Shown in pieces: positions 43,008 through 52,765 of a stretch of DNA of 64,000 nt (position 1 is its first letter; every line of letters begins with the position of its first letter). Location: contig UBQW01000056.1 in assembly GCA_900467745.1 (NCBI GenBank), forward strand, positions 52,074-116,073, given 5' to 3'. Source of the DNA: Hyphomicrobiales bacterium (GTDB taxonomy: Bacteria > Pseudomonadota > Alphaproteobacteria > Rhizobiales > Rhizobiaceae). The position numbers and the translations under genes were made by a program. Below the pieces are notes generated by a model. The model was not told the DNA's origin. It searched no databases and was given only the letters and a program-made list of their open reading frames with translations.

Positions 43008-46000
43008 TTATCCGACCGGATATCCCTCGTCGGGATCGGTGACTTGACGTCCGTTGATGGTCAAATCGTAGCCCCTTGGATGGGACGATTTTGAGACCGA
43101 AATGAGGTATTTAGCTCCTGCGTGCTCGATTTCCGCAGAGAAGCCTTCCCACGTTGTCGGCAGCGACGGCTTCACATGGATGCGGCCGTTCTTGAGCCGG
43201 ATTCCGAGGATGCCCTCGACCGCTGCGCGATAGAGCCAACCGGCGGAACCGGTGTACCAAGTCCAGCCACCACGACCCGTCAATGCGCCGTCGCCATAGA
43301 CGTCGGCGGCGATGACATAGGGTTCCACGCGGTAGTGCTCGGCGGCTTCAGGGTCCTTGGCGTGGCTGATCGGGTTCAAGAGATCGAAGCAACGCAGCGC
43401 GTCGTCGCCGCGATTGAGCTCGGCCAGCGCCATGACGACCCAGGTGGCCGCATGGGTGTACTGACCGCCGTTTTCGCGAACGCCGGGCGGATAGGCCTTG
43501 ATGTAGCCGGGATCCTTCGCCGAGTTGGCGAAGGGCGGCGTGAACAGGCGGATGATGCGCGCATCCATGTCGACGAGCTTGGCGAGGACAGAATCCATGG
43601 CCTTGGCGGCATGGGCCGGATCGCCCTCCCCTGACAGAACGCTCCAGGACTGTGCGATCGAATCGATCTGGCATTCCAGGCTTTCCTTCGAGCCGAGCAG
43701 GCTGCCGTCATCGAAAGTGCCGCGACGGTAGTGGGCGCCATCCCAGGCGGCGGTTTCGAGTGCCGCCTTGAGTTCGGTCAGGTGCTTACCCCAGCGTTCG
43801 ACGCGGGCCGTGTCGCCACGTTCGGCGGCGAAGGCGCTGAAGGAGCGCAGCGCGCCGGCTAGGAACCAGCCGAGCCATACGCTCGTGCCCTTGCCGCCGA
43901 TACCGACGCGGTTCATGCCGTCGTTCCAGTCGCCGCCGAGGAAGAGCGGCAGGCCGTTCGCTCCCTTGCGGGCGATGGCGAGATCGAGCGCGATGGCGGC
44001 GTGTTCGTAGACGCTCACCTTGTCCTCGGATTTCTCCGGGCGGTAGAACGAATCGTGCTGTCCCTGGAGAAGGGCTGGGCCCTCGATGAAGGCGAGCTCG
44101 TCGTCGAGAACGCTCTTGTCGCCAGTCACCGTGCAATAGTGATGGATGGCATAGGCCAGCCAGACCACGTCGTCGGAGATCAGCGTGCGTACGCCGGCAC
44201 CCGTTCCCGGCAGCCACCAATGCTGGACATCACCCTCGCGGAACTGGCGCGAGGCGGCGTTGACGATCTGCTTTCGGGCGATCGATGGCTCGTGCAGCAC
44301 GAAGGCCAACGTATCCTGCAGCTGGTCGCGGAAGCCGAAGGCGCCGCTCGCCTGATAGAAGGCCGTGCGCGCCATGATACGGCAGCCAAGGCTCTGGTAG
44401 GGGAGCCAGGTGTTGATCAGGGTGTTCATGCCTTGATCGGGGGTCGAGATCTGCAGCTTGCCGGTGAAGGCGTGCCAGAAGTCCCGGTTTGCCTGAACCG
44501 CGCCGTCAAAGGACGACTTACGGATATCGGCGATCAGCGTGCGGGCTTCTTCCTTCGTCGCGGTATCGCCGAGATAAAGGATGACATCGCGTTCCTCGCC
44601 GGCGGCAAGATCGATGTCGATTGCGAGAGCCGCTGCCGGATCGCCGTCCAGATCGATGTTGCTCGACAGAACGGTAGCCGGATTCAAGGCTGCCGGAGCC
44701 TTGATGGTGCCCGCCTTGCCGATGAACTCGCGGCGGCTTGCCGTGTAGCCCGACAGTGTCTCGCTGGCGGCGAAGAAGGCCACGCGCGAGGAGTAGTCGA
44801 TGCTGTAGTTGTTGCTCGCAAACAGGGCGCCGGTCTCGGCGTCATGCTCGGAGAGAATGAACGGCGCCGTCTTCTGCGGATTGTTGCCGAGCACCCACTC
44901 GACATAGCCGTAGAGCCGCAGCTTGCGCTGGCTGCTGCCGTTGTTACGCAGGCGCAACCGCTGCAGCTTCACCGGCCGTTCGCGATCGACCGTCTGCGTC
45001 AGCTCCAGAGAAACGTCGTTCTGGACGCTGGAGAAGACCGAGTAGCCGAGGCCATGGCGGGCTTCGAACTGGATATCCTGGCGATCGGACAGGGCAGCAA
45101 ACGGCGTCATCACAGTTCCGTTGTCGCGATCCATCACATAGATCGCTTCGCCCGGACGGTTGATGACCGCATCGTTGGTCCAAGGGGTCAGCTGGTAGTC
45201 ACGCGAGTTGGTGCTCCACGTGAAACCGGCGCCTTCGGCCGCGACGTGGAAACCGAACTTCTCGTTCGAGATCACGTTGATCCACGGCTGCGGGGTGGCA
45301 TGGCCGCCCGGGATGCGGACGACATATTCGCGTCCGTCGCCGGAGAAGCCGCCGATGCCGTTCCAGAAGTTCAGATCGCCATGCTCTTCGACAACAAGTG
45401 CCGGGACCTGCGCCTTGGCGACCGGTGCCGTGCGCTTGGCACGCGACTTCGTGGCGTTGACCTTCTCAAGCTCCTGCTGCTCTTCCTTGGTCGGCGCAAA
45501 CAGCGCCACGGCACGATTGATCTGATCGATGATCTTGCCGTTCTTGGCATGGAAGGTGACGCGGGATGCCGAGATCAGTGCGTGGTAGGTCGATTCCTCC
45601 ATCAGATCCTTGCGGACCGTGAAGATGTGCTGGCGCAGGCCGTCGGCCTGGCCGAGACGACGGACGTTCTCGGCCATCTGGTCGACGGCGTGCTGCATGT
45701 CCTGTGCGTAGGAAGATGCACGCTCGTTCATGATCACGAGATCGGCGGTGACGCCGCGCGAGCGCAGGTATTCCTGTGCCAGCAGGGCTTCCCTTGCGAT
45801 ATCCAGATCCATGTCGTCGTTGATGCGCAGGGTGAAGATCGGGAAATCGCCCGAAATCGCCAGCGGCCAGAGCGAGGACTGCGACTGCATGCCCGCCTGA
45901 ACCGCTGCCGTATCCGCACGCAGATACATGTCGGGGTAGACGAGGTGGCGGCCGAGATGCTGGAAGGCGGATGCCTGCTGCGAGGTGACGCCGACATGGC

Positions 46001-49000
46001 GCATCTGCACCTGCGTGCGCGTCCATGCCTGCACGAGCTCGTGGTTGAAGGCATCGGCGTGGCGATAGCGATCGACTGCCTGGTCCACCTCGTTGCGTGA
46101 TGGTGCCGCGATGGTCCAGAAAATGACGCTGACTTTCTTGCCAGCCGGAACACGGACGGTGCGGCGCAGCGACAGCACCGGATCGAGCGTGAAGCCGTCG
46201 GTGCCCGAGAGCGTCGCGCCCTGGTCGAAGGCGGCAGCGTTTGTAAGGCTGCGACCGCGTCCGAGGAACTTGCGGCGGTCGGTTTCGAACTCGGTGTGGC
46301 GCGTCGCGCCGGCGTTATCGACGATCAGATGCGCGACCGCGATATTCGGCTCGTTGCCATCGCGCTTGTTGCGCTCGACGCGGATGACGTCGCCGCGCTT
46401 GCCGATCTCCGTCTTCACGAACATGCGGGCGAAGGCCGGATGTGCGTTGTCGGTGTCATCGTTGGTCAAGACCGGTTCGAGATAGGAGGTCACTTCGATG
46501 AAGCGGTCTTCCGTGCCGGTGTTGAGCAGCGTCAGGCGGCGGCCTTCGGCATCGTGCTCGGTGGCGACGATGACCTCGACTTCACTGGTGAGCTCGCCAA
46601 CGGTCTTGGTGAACTCCGCCTTTTCATCGGCGAAGAGAACCTTGACCTGCTCGCCTTCGATGCTCTTCGGCTCCGCCGTCGCCGACCACCATTCGTTGGT
46701 GGCGGTGTCGCGCAGGAAGATGAAGGTGCCCCAGCGATCTTCGGTCGGATCGGGCTTCCAGCGGGAAACCGACTGGCCGTTCCAGCGCGAGTAGCCGGCG
46801 CCGGTGGCGGTCAGCATCATCGAGTAGTGGCCGTTGGAGAGGAAAACGAGTTCGCGGTCGCGCGCCGCCGGATCGTAGATCTTGCGGATCTCCGGACGCA
46901 ACAGGTCGTCCTGGATGCTGGCAGGGGTGTCGGACTCGTGCTTGCCGCTCATGACAGGAATGTCGCGCGGCGCCTTTTCCTGCAGCATCAGCTCAGCCGC
47001 TTCGATGACGGGATCGGAGTGGAAGAGTTCGCGCAGATGGCCGTTGAAGGCGACGTTGGCGACGGCCGCGATCGACATGCCATGGTGGTGGGCATAGTAG
47101 TTGTAGACCACCGCGCAGGCCTTGCCCTCGGGCACCCGGGTCGGCGTGAAGTCCACGGCGTCGTGGAAGCCGTATTTGCCGAGCGCGCCGAGCTTGCGCA
47201 GGCGTTCGAGGTTCTCGATAGCCGCGGGCGGATTGTACTGGCTGGCGAGGATCGAGGCGTAAGGAGCGATGACGGCGTTGTGGCCGAGACCGCGCTTCAG
47301 GCCGAGCGTCGGTACGCCGAAGTTCGTGTACTGGTAGTTGAGGTTATGGTCGCGGGCGTTGAAGGCCGCTTCCGAAATGCCCCACGGAATACCCAGCTTG
47401 CGGGCGTAGTTCATCTGCTCGACCACGACCAGATTGTTGGTCTGGTTGAGGATACCGCCGCCACGCTCCTGCATGACGAGAGGCGGCATCAGATATTCGA
47501 ACATCGAGCCGGACCAGGATACCAGCGCGCCGCGCGAGCCGACCGGCACGACCTGACGGCCGAGACGGTACCAGTGTTCCGTCGGCAGGTCGCCCTTGGC
47601 GATGCCGAAGAGGCTGGTCAGGCGGCATTCCGATGCCAGAAGGTCGTAGCAGGCCTGATCGAGTTCGCCGCTTTCGACGCGGTAGCCGATCGACAGAAGA
47701 CGACGCTCCGGGCGGAAGAGGAAGCCGAAGTCCATCGAGAAGGCGAGGTCGCGGGCCTTGTCGCGCAGTGCGATCAGGCGCGGGCGCAGCGCGTCGATGT
47801 TGGCGAGGTCGAAGGTGCTGTCGGATATATGGGCTTCGCAGACCTTGACCAGCGCCTCGGCCCACTGGGTGACCTCGGCGCTGAGTGCCGACTTCACCTC
47901 GTGATCGAGGTTGGCGGCGAGCTTCTGGATGTCGCGGGCAAGGACCGAGAGGTTGATGATGCGGATCGACGCGAATTCGTGCTCGCGCTTGACGGCGGCG
48001 AGCGCGTTCTGGAAGCCGATGATGCGCTCTTCCAGACGGCGGCGCAGCGGACGCACGGTCTTGCGGTCATCCGGCAGGTCGGCCAGCACTTCGGCCAGGA
48101 TGCCCGCCGTGTCGCCGACGCCATCGAGGCTGCCCTGCATGTGCGCGGACGGGGCTTCGGCCCAGTTGCGGCAGGCGGATGAGATCGCGATCAGGTGACC
48201 GGCGAGGTTGCCGCTGTCGACGGCAGAGACGTAGCGCGGTCCAAGCGTTTCCAGCGTATCGGTGTGATACCAGTTGAACAAGTGGCCGCGGAATTTCTCC
48301 ATCTTGTCGATGGTGGCGATCGTCTGCTCCAGGCGCTCGATCGTTTCCTCGAAGGAGAACCAGCCGAACTGGCGGCCCGAGACCACGGACAGCAGGTAAA
48401 CGCCGATGTTGGTCGGAGACGTGCGGGTCGCGACGATGACGTGCGGCGTTTCCTGGACGTTGTCAGGCGGCAGGTAGTTCTGTTCGGCCGTGGTGAAGGT
48501 GTCGAAATATCGCCAGGTGCGGCGCGCGATCTTGCGCAGATCGTTCGATACGGATTCGGCGACTTCGAGGCGATCTTCGGTTTCCGCCGACTGGCTGACG
48601 TAATAGGCGACCAGCGGGGAAAGAATCCAGAGCGCAACGAAGGGGATACCGACCAGATAGGCCTTGTCGCCGGAGACGACGGCGAAGGCGAGGCCGAGCA
48701 CAGCCAGCACTGGTGCGTGCCACATGGCCTTGTAATAGGACCAGATCGTGCCCTGCTTGCCGGCCTGAACGCTGGCTGCGGTTTTCCATTGCAGCATCAG
48801 CTTGTGGCTGACAAAGAGGCGGTAGAGCGAGCGGCCGATGGCGTCGGCCATCATGCAGGCGCCGTCGGCGATGAAGACGATGCGGAGCGCAACCTGCGCA
48901 TTGGCGGCGCGGATGTCGGACCAGACGGTATAGAGGTGGGCGCGCGCGACGATATCGCTGGTGCGCGGAATGATGCCGTTGATCAGCGACAGTGTCGGCG

Positions 49001-51527
49001 CAACGAACAGGCAGAAGATCAGGACGATCTGCCAGATCAGGGCGCCAAGCGGATCCATGAAGTACCAGCCGAGCACGGAGGCGAAGAACCAGGCGATCGG
49101 GGTCAGCGAGCGGCGCAGGTTGTCGAACATCTTCCAGCGGCCGAGCGCGGTCACGCCGTGCTTGGTGCTGAACATGTAGGGCAGCAGCTGCCAGTCGCCG
49201 CGCGCCCAGCGATGCTGACGCGACGTCTCGACTTCGTAGCGGGTCGGGAAGTCCTCGACGAGTTCAAGGTCGGTCACAAGCGCGCAACGCGCCATCGAGC
49301 CTTCGAGCAGGTCGTGGCTTAGAACCGAGTTTTCCTCGATGCGTCCCTTCAGGGCCGCTTCGAAGGCATCGACGTGATAGAGGCCCTTGCCGGTGAAGGT
49401 GCCCTCGCCCGCGAGGTCCTGGTAGACGTCGGAGACGGTGAAGACATAGGGGTCCAAACCGCGGTTGATCGAGAAGACGCGCTGGAAGACCGATGCGTCC
49501 TTGCCAGTCGTCAGAGACGGCGTCACGCGGGGCTGCAGGACGCCATAACCGCTTTCGACGCGGCCGGTCTCCGGGTTGATCACGGGGCGGTTGGTCGGGT
49601 GATAGAGCTTGCCGACGAGCTTGGTGACGGCGTCGCGCATCAGGCGCGTATCGGCGTCGAGCGTCATCACGTACTGCACGTTTTCAGGCACGATATTGGC
49701 GCCCGGCAGATAGGTCGTGTCGCGGTCGCCGCGCAGGAGCAGGTTCAACTCGTGCAGCTTGCCGCGCTTGCGTTCCCAGCCCATCCACGCGCCTTCCGAC
49801 GGATTGTAGAGGCGGCGGCGGTGCAGGAGGTAGAAGCGGGTCTTGCCGTCATAGGCATAGCGCGCCGAGAGGTTGGCGACTTCGCGGCGTGCATAGTCGA
49901 GTACTTCGAGATCGGCGGCCGTCTCCTCGACCTGGCTGTCCGGCCAGTCGCTGAGAAGCGCGAAGTAGATTTCGCCGCGCGGGTTGGCGAGATAGTGAAC
50001 CTCGATGTTGCGGACGAGTTCGTCGACGCTGTCGCGGTTCGAGATCAGGCAGGGGACGACCAGAAGCGTGCGTGCGTCTTCGGGAATGCCTTCCTTGAAC
50101 TCATAACCGACGAGGCGCGCCGGCGTGACGAAGAAGGAGAGCACGGTGTTGAAGAGACCCGTCGCGCCTTCCGATGCCGGCAGCGAGAACATGATCAGCA
50201 GCAGGATGATCGCGATCGGCGCCATGCCGGCGCTCGCCATGAAATGGCCGACGATGACCATCGCGAGAATGGTCAGGAGCAGCACCGGTACGGCGATCGA
50301 CAGCCAGTTGAAACGGCGCACGGCGCGAACGAAATGCTGCACCAGCGTCGGGCTGTAGGTCGCTCTCGCTTCCAGCTTCGGGCGCTGCGCGCCGGCCAGG
50401 AATGCGCCGACGTTCGGCTCATGGGGTTGCTCGTCGGCAGATGCCTTGGCTTCATCCGTCATGTCGAGCGCGAGCTGTGCGATCTCCATTTCGGTCATGG
50501 TGGAGCGCTTGGCGAGCTTTTCGATCTGCTTGCGATACTTGTTGCGCGAGCCGGAATCGAGAAGACCGTAGTCGGAATTGTCCCAGAGCAACTTGTCGAC
50601 GTGGCTGACCTGCTCGACCCACACGGACCATTCGGTGTCGTCGATCTCGCGCAAGCTGCGAATGATGTTGCCCATCGTGACATTGCCGGAGGAGAGACGG
50701 CTGTGTTCTGCCATCGTCGTCGCTTCGGTGTCACGGCCGAGCGCCTCGAGGCGCTCATCCAGCCATGTGATGGCGAGGCTCGAGGTCTGCGAGCCGTCGC
50801 GCATGCGGTAGAGGAACTGCGTCGAGAAGGTATTGTCCTCGGCAAGCGGCTCAAGCGTCTTCAGATACTCGGCTGCCTTCGCGGGATCAGTCAGGCGCAC
50901 CAACTCGTCGGCTGCCTCGTTGGCGCGGCGGCGCATGCGGCGGCTGCGCTCGACGCGGATCGAGATGCGGCGCAGGTTTTCGACCAGAACGTAACGCACC
51001 AGCGAAGGCAGCGCCCAGAGCTCGCCGATCCGCAGTGTTTCATGTTCCTGGAAACCATCGACCAGCGCGGTCAGGCTTTCCTGCGAAATGGTGCTATGCG
51101 TGTGGGCGACATAGAGCCATGCCAGCGCCAGTGTACGCGGGATCTGTGTGCCGTTCACATCGATTGTCGGCAGCTCTCGGTAAAAGCGCTTGGGGAAGTC
51201 TCGGCGGACTTCCTGGATCGCTTCCTCGACGATGTAGTGGTTGTCCAGAAGCCACTCAGCGGCCGGGGTAATCGTCTCGCCGGCCTCCACATCCGCCGCC
51301 GTCGTGCGGTAGACGCGCAGGATTTCCTTCTCGTTCTCCTTATGCCGGGCGAAGAAGTCGAAGGGTGCGAAAGCGACCAGCGAGTTGACACCTGAGGTGG
51401 CTGCGGATGCACCCATCGCCCTGATGTCTTCGATCGACATATAGGTCGCGCGGATCGAGTCGTTGTGATCGATCTGCTTGGTTTCGGACTCGCGGGACGG
51501 GCTCGGAGACGTAGGGGAAATAGACAT
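43008..51527 (-). CDS. ndvB: Cyclic beta-1,2-glucan synthase NdvB/ChvB
   Basis: A ~2839-residue inner-membrane enzyme that initiates, elongates, cyclises and size-controls cyclic beta-1,2-glucan, needed for osmotic adaptation and plant interaction in rhizobia and agrobacteria. Several membrane helices lie near residues 410-480 and 800-950. The glycosyltransferase (GT84) domain shows MTLDADTRLM near 622 and QHRWARGDW near 770. A middle region with SWSGSMFEYLMPPL near 1350 fits the glycoamylase-like part. The C-terminal GH94-type phosphorylase domain has LGGDWNDGMNRVG near 2530. The start ATG 51527 (MSISPTSPSP) is likely but lacks a strong ribosome binding site; the frame is open to 51629. Uninterrupted and full length. 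Confidence 0.96.
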   Translation of the reverse strand: MSISPTSPSPSRESETKQIDHNDSIRATYMSIEDIRAMGASAATSGVNSLVAFAPFDFFARHKENEKEILRVYRTTAADVEAGETITPAAEWLLDNHYIVEEAIQEVRRDFPKRFYRELPTIDVNGTQIPRTLALAWLYVAHTHSTISQESLTALVDGFQEHETLRIGELWALPSLVRYVLVENLRRISIRVERSRRMRRRANEAADELVRLTDPAKAAEYLKTLEPLAEDNTFSTQFLYRMRDGSQTSSLAITWLDERLEALGRDTEATTMAEHSRLSSGNVTMGNIIRSLREIDDTEWSVWVEQVSHVDKLLWDNSDYGLLDSGSRNKYRKQIEKLAKRSTMTEMEIAQLALDMTDEAKASADEQPHEPNVGAFLAGAQRPKLEARATYSPTLVQHFVRAVRRFNWLSIAVPVLLLTILAMVIVGHFMASAGMAPIAIILLLIMFSLPASEGATGLFNTVLSFFVTPARLVGYEFKEGIPEDARTLLVVPCLISNRDSVDELVRNIEVHYLANPRGEIYFALLSDWPDSQVEETAADLEVLDYARREVANLSARYAYDGKTRFYLLHRRRLYNPSEGAWMGWERKRGKLHELNLLLRGDRDTTYLPGANIVPENVQYVMTLDADTRLMRDAVTKLVGKLYHPTNRPVINPETGRVESGYGVLQPRVTPSLTTGKDASVFQRVFSINRGLDPYVFTVSDVYQDLAGEGTFTGKGLYHVDAFEAALKGRIEENSVLSHDLLEGSMARCALVTDLELVEDFPTRYEVETSRQHRWARGDWQLLPYMFSTKHGVTALGRWKMFDNLRRSLTPIAWFFASVLGWYFMDPLGALIWQIVLIFCLFVAPTLSLINGIIPRTSDIVARAHLYTVWSDIRAANAQVALRIVFIADGACMMADAIGRSLYRLFVSHKLMLQWKTAASVQAGKQGTIWSYYKAMWHAPVLAVLGLAFAVVSGDKAYLVGIPFVALWILSPLVAYYVSQSAETEDRLEVAESVSNDLRKIARRTWRYFDTFTTAEQNYLPPDNVQETPHVIVATRTSPTNIGVYLLSVVSGRQFGWFSFEETIERLEQTIATIDKMEKFRGHLFNWYHTDTLETLGPRYVSAVDSGNLAGHLIAISSACRNWAEAPSAHMQGSLDGVGDTAGILAEVLADLPDDRKTVRPLRRRLEERIIGFQNALAAVKREHEFASIRIINLSVLARDIQKLAANLDHEVKSALSAEVTQWAEALVKVCEAHISDSTFDLANIDALRPRLIALRDKARDLAFSMDFGFLFRPERRLLSIGYRVESGELDQACYDLLASECRLTSLFGIAKGDLPTEHWYRLGRQVVPVGSRGALVSWSGSMFEYLMPPLVMQERGGGILNQTNNLVVVEQMNYARKLGIPWGISEAAFNARDHNLNYQYTNFGVPTLGLKRGLGHNAVIAPYASILASQYNPPAAIENLERLRKLGALGKYGFHDAVDFTPTRVPEGKACAVVYNYYAHHHGMSIAAVANVAFNGHLRELFHSDPVIEAAELMLQEKAPRDIPVMSGKHESDTPASIQDDLLRPEIRKIYDPAARDRELVFLSNGHYSMMLTATGAGYSRWNGQSVSRWKPDPTEDRWGTFIFLRDTATNEWWSATAEPKSIEGEQVKVLFADEKAEFTKTVGELTSEVEVIVATEHDAEGRRLTLLNTGTEDRFIEVTSYLEPVLTNDDTDNAHPAFARMFVKTEIGKRGDVIRVERNKRDGNEPNIAVAHLIVDNAGATRHTEFETDRRKFLGRGRSLTNAAAFDQGATLSGTDGFTLDPVLSLRRTVRVPAGKKVSVIFWTIAAPSRNEVDQAVDRYRHADAFNHELVQAWTRTQVQMRHVGVTSQQASAFQHLGRHLVYPDMYLRADTAAVQAGMQSQSSLWPLAISGDFPIFTLRINDDMDLDIAREALLAQEYLRSRGVTADLVIMNERASSYAQDMQHAVDQMAENVRRLGQADGLRQHIFTVRKDLMEESTYHALISASRVTFHAKNGKIIDQINRAVALFAPTKEEQQELEKVNATKSRAKRTAPVAKAQVPALVVEEHGDLNFWNGIGGFSGDGREYVVRIPGGHATPQPWINVISNEKFGFHVAAEGAGFTWSTNSRDYQLTPWTNDAVINRPGEAIYVMDRDNGTVMTPFAALSDRQDIQFEARHGLGYSVFSSVQNDVSLELTQTVDRERPVKLQRLRLRNNGSSQRKLRLYGYVEWVLGNNPQKTAPFILSEHDAETGALFASNNYSIDYSSRVAFFAASETLSGYTASRREFIGKAGTIKAPAALNPATVLSSNIDLDGDPAAALAIDIDLAAGEERDVILYLGDTATKEEARTLIADIRKSSFDGAVQANRDFWHAFTGKLQISTPDQGMNTLINTWLPYQSLGCRIMARTAFYQASGAFGFRDQLQDTLAFVLHEPSIARKQIVNAASRQFREGDVQHWWLPGTGAGVRTLISDDVVWLAYAIHHYCTVTGDKSVLDDELAFIEGPALLQGQHDSFYRPEKSEDKVSVYEHAAIALDLAIARKGANGLPLFLGGDWNDGMNRVGIGGKGTSVWLGWFLAGALRSFSAFAAERGDTARVERWGKHLTELKAALETAAWDGAHYRRGTFDDGSLLGSKESLECQIDSIAQSWSVLSGEGDPAHAAKAMDSVLAKLVDMDARIIRLFTPPFANSAKDPGYIKAYPPGVRENGGQYTHAATWVVMALAELNRGDDALRCFDLLNPISHAKDPEAAEHYRVEPYVIAADVYGDGALTGRGGWTWYTGSAGWLYRAAVEGILGIRLKNGRIHVKPSLPTTWEGFSAEIEHAGAKYLISVSKSSHPRGYDLTINGRQVTDPDEGYPVG

Positions 51528-51810
51528 GGGTTCGGTTCTGGATCCAAACAAAGTTATGGTCGGTAGGGTTTGCCTTGTGCACTGCCAAATATGACTGCCG
51601 CATGAACAATACCGGTCTTTTGCGGCCACACTGAAAACATTGGCAGGTGCAATCGAACGGCAATGCGAATCGATTTAGATTTGATCTTGCGACCAGCCGG
51701 GCAAAGAGGTGGGTGAGATTGAACGACGCCTCCCCGCCAAGCCAATCGGGAAAGTTGGACACTATTGCGACAATTCAAGTCAAGAGGTTTCGGCAAGTGG
51801 CAAACGCACG
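51528..51810. promoter_or_regulatory. Upstream region of ndvB
   Basis: The DNA upstream of ndvB up to the neighbouring terminator is ~283 bases without a convincing gene. It is less GC-rich than the coding flanks and likely contains the ndvB promoter and a long 5' leader. I found no clear promoter elements. Confidence 0.4.
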
Positions 51811-51841
51811 AAAAATCCGGCGCCTTTTGGACGCCGGATTT
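51811..51841 (-). terminator. Terminator of the DUF1328 gene
   Basis: AAATCCGGCG (51813-51822) pairs with CGCCGGATTT (51832-51841) across a 9-base loop. Read leftward, the stem ends in ATTTTTCG. It is 18 bases beyond the stop of the leftward DUF1328 gene. Confidence 0.8.
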
Positions 51842-51858
51842 CTCTGATTATGCTGGAT

Positions 51859-52023
51859 TTAGACGCGGCGCATGAGCCGCGCGACAAGCGATACAACAAA
51901 CAGCACCAGGAATATGAAGAACAGTACCTGGGCAATCGATGCTGACGCGCCTGCGATGCCGCCGAACCCCAGAACGCCGGCGATCAGGGCTACAACAAGA
52001 AATACGAGTGCGTAGTAAAGCAT
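51859..52023 (-). CDS. DUF1328 (YtjA-like) small membrane protein
   Basis: A 54-residue protein beginning MLYYALVFLVVALIAGVLGF and ending in a basic cluster (ARLMRRV). Two hydrophobic segments (about 3-23 and 29-48) are separated by GGIAGAS, the DUF1328 pattern. Function is unknown; it is widespread in proteobacteria and often stress-related. GGAG lies 6 bases before the ATG at 52023. Its terminator follows directly. Confidence 0.88.
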   Translation of the reverse strand: MLYYALVFLVVALIAGVLGFGGIAGASASIAQVLFFIFLVLFVVSLVARLMRRV

Positions 52024-52113
52024 TGCCATCTCCATTTAGTCGTTGCTGACCAGATAACGATGGTGTGCCTTTTTGGTTCCGTGCCTGGTGAAAAAGGGTT
52101 TGTTTTCGGTGCC

Positions 52114-52278
52114 CTAACCGATAACGCCGCAGACTACGGCTGCGAGAAAGGTGAACGCGGCCACGACCAGCGCCGCATTGGCCGCCAGATGCAAACGACC
52201 AAGCGTCGTTGCCGGCTTCTTGGAGCGTGCGGAACGATAGTGGTCCGCGTGAGTATGCGACATACCCAAGTTTGCCAT
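52114..52278 (-). CDS. Hypothetical small membrane protein
   Basis: A 54-residue ORF starting at the ATG at 52278, preceded by GGAGGCAAC, a strong ribosome binding site. The N-terminus is polar with three His and several basic residues (SHTHADHYRSARSKK); a single hydrophobic helix covers about residues 33-53. I do not recognise the family. It stands between the DUF1328 gene and another small ORF, all leftward, each with its own GGAG-type site. Confidence 0.6.
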   Translation of the reverse strand: MANLGMSHTHADHYRSARSKKPATTLGRLHLAANAALVVAAFTFLAAVVCGVIG

Positions 52279-52403
52279 GTGTTGCCTCCGCCTGTTTTCA
52301 GCTCTTATTGAGAGCTCAGTTTCTGAATGGTAGAGATAAAATTCCACCAGATGTCGCTTGCTGAGAAAATCCGTCTTGTCTTGGACGGCCTAAAAGAGAC
52401 GGT

Positions 52404-52586
52404 CTAACATATGGTGTGCCAGGCCCAGATCAGGGAGCGCTCTACCGCTGTGTCCTTGTAGGAGCTCTTCTTCTTCGCAACGATCTTTCGATCCCGCTTT
52501 ACCGTCTTGAACAGCGGAGCTGCCCGCTTGGCAGCCTTGGCTGGAGGTGCGAAGTAACCCATGGTCATGCCGCCGAGAAAGAACAT
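52404..52586 (-). CDS. Hypothetical small basic protein
   Basis: A 60-residue ORF from the ATG at 52586, with GGAG 6 bases upstream. It has a short hydrophobic start (MFFLGGMTMGYF), a Lys/Arg-rich middle (KRDRKIVAKKK) and a Trp-containing C-terminus. It is not recognised. A second frame across the same DNA is also open, so the call is moderate; the ribosome binding site and a composition unlike noise favour this frame. Confidence 0.45.
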   Translation of the reverse strand: MFFLGGMTMGYFAPPAKAAKRAAPLFKTVKRDRKIVAKKKSSYKDTAVERSLIWAWHTIC

Positions 52587-52683
52587 CTTTATCTCCATGA
52601 TCACGAAAGCTAACAGCCGTTAACGCAATCATGACAGAAGCAAGGCAGCTGTCAATAGTCTAGTCGATTGGTCGTGTTTTAAC

Positions 52684-52705
52684 GGACCGTTATTCTTAAC
52701 GGTCC
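52684..52705. repeat. Inverted repeat between the small ORFs and the peptide transporter
   Basis: GGACCGTT (52684-52691) and AACGGTCC (52698-52705) are perfect complements across 6 bases. It lies in an AT-rich gap with no T-run, upstream of the 52404-52586 ORF. It may be an operator, or a hairpin at the end of the transporter transcript. Confidence 0.5.
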
Positions 52706-52741
52706 GCCGATTGTTAAAAATTTCAATTACTTGAAAAGACT

Positions 52742-52765
52742 GGGCTTCAGACTTTCACGAAGCCC
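52742..52765 (-). terminator. Possible terminator of the peptide ABC operon
   Basis: GGGCTTC (52742-52748) pairs with GAAGCCC (52759-52765) with a 10-base loop; read leftward, AGTCTTTT follows. It overlaps the stop codon of the last transporter gene. Confidence 0.45.

Noticed and set aside
45213..45228. parS-like sequence in ndvB (TGCTCCACGTGAAACC)
   Set aside because: Three mismatches to the consensus, in coding sequence, 24 kb from the cluster. Likely chance.
44001..51395. Long + strand open frames (699, 628 and 673 codons) inside ndvB
   Set aside because: All are antisense to the continuous cyclic glucan synthase frame and have no recognisable domains.
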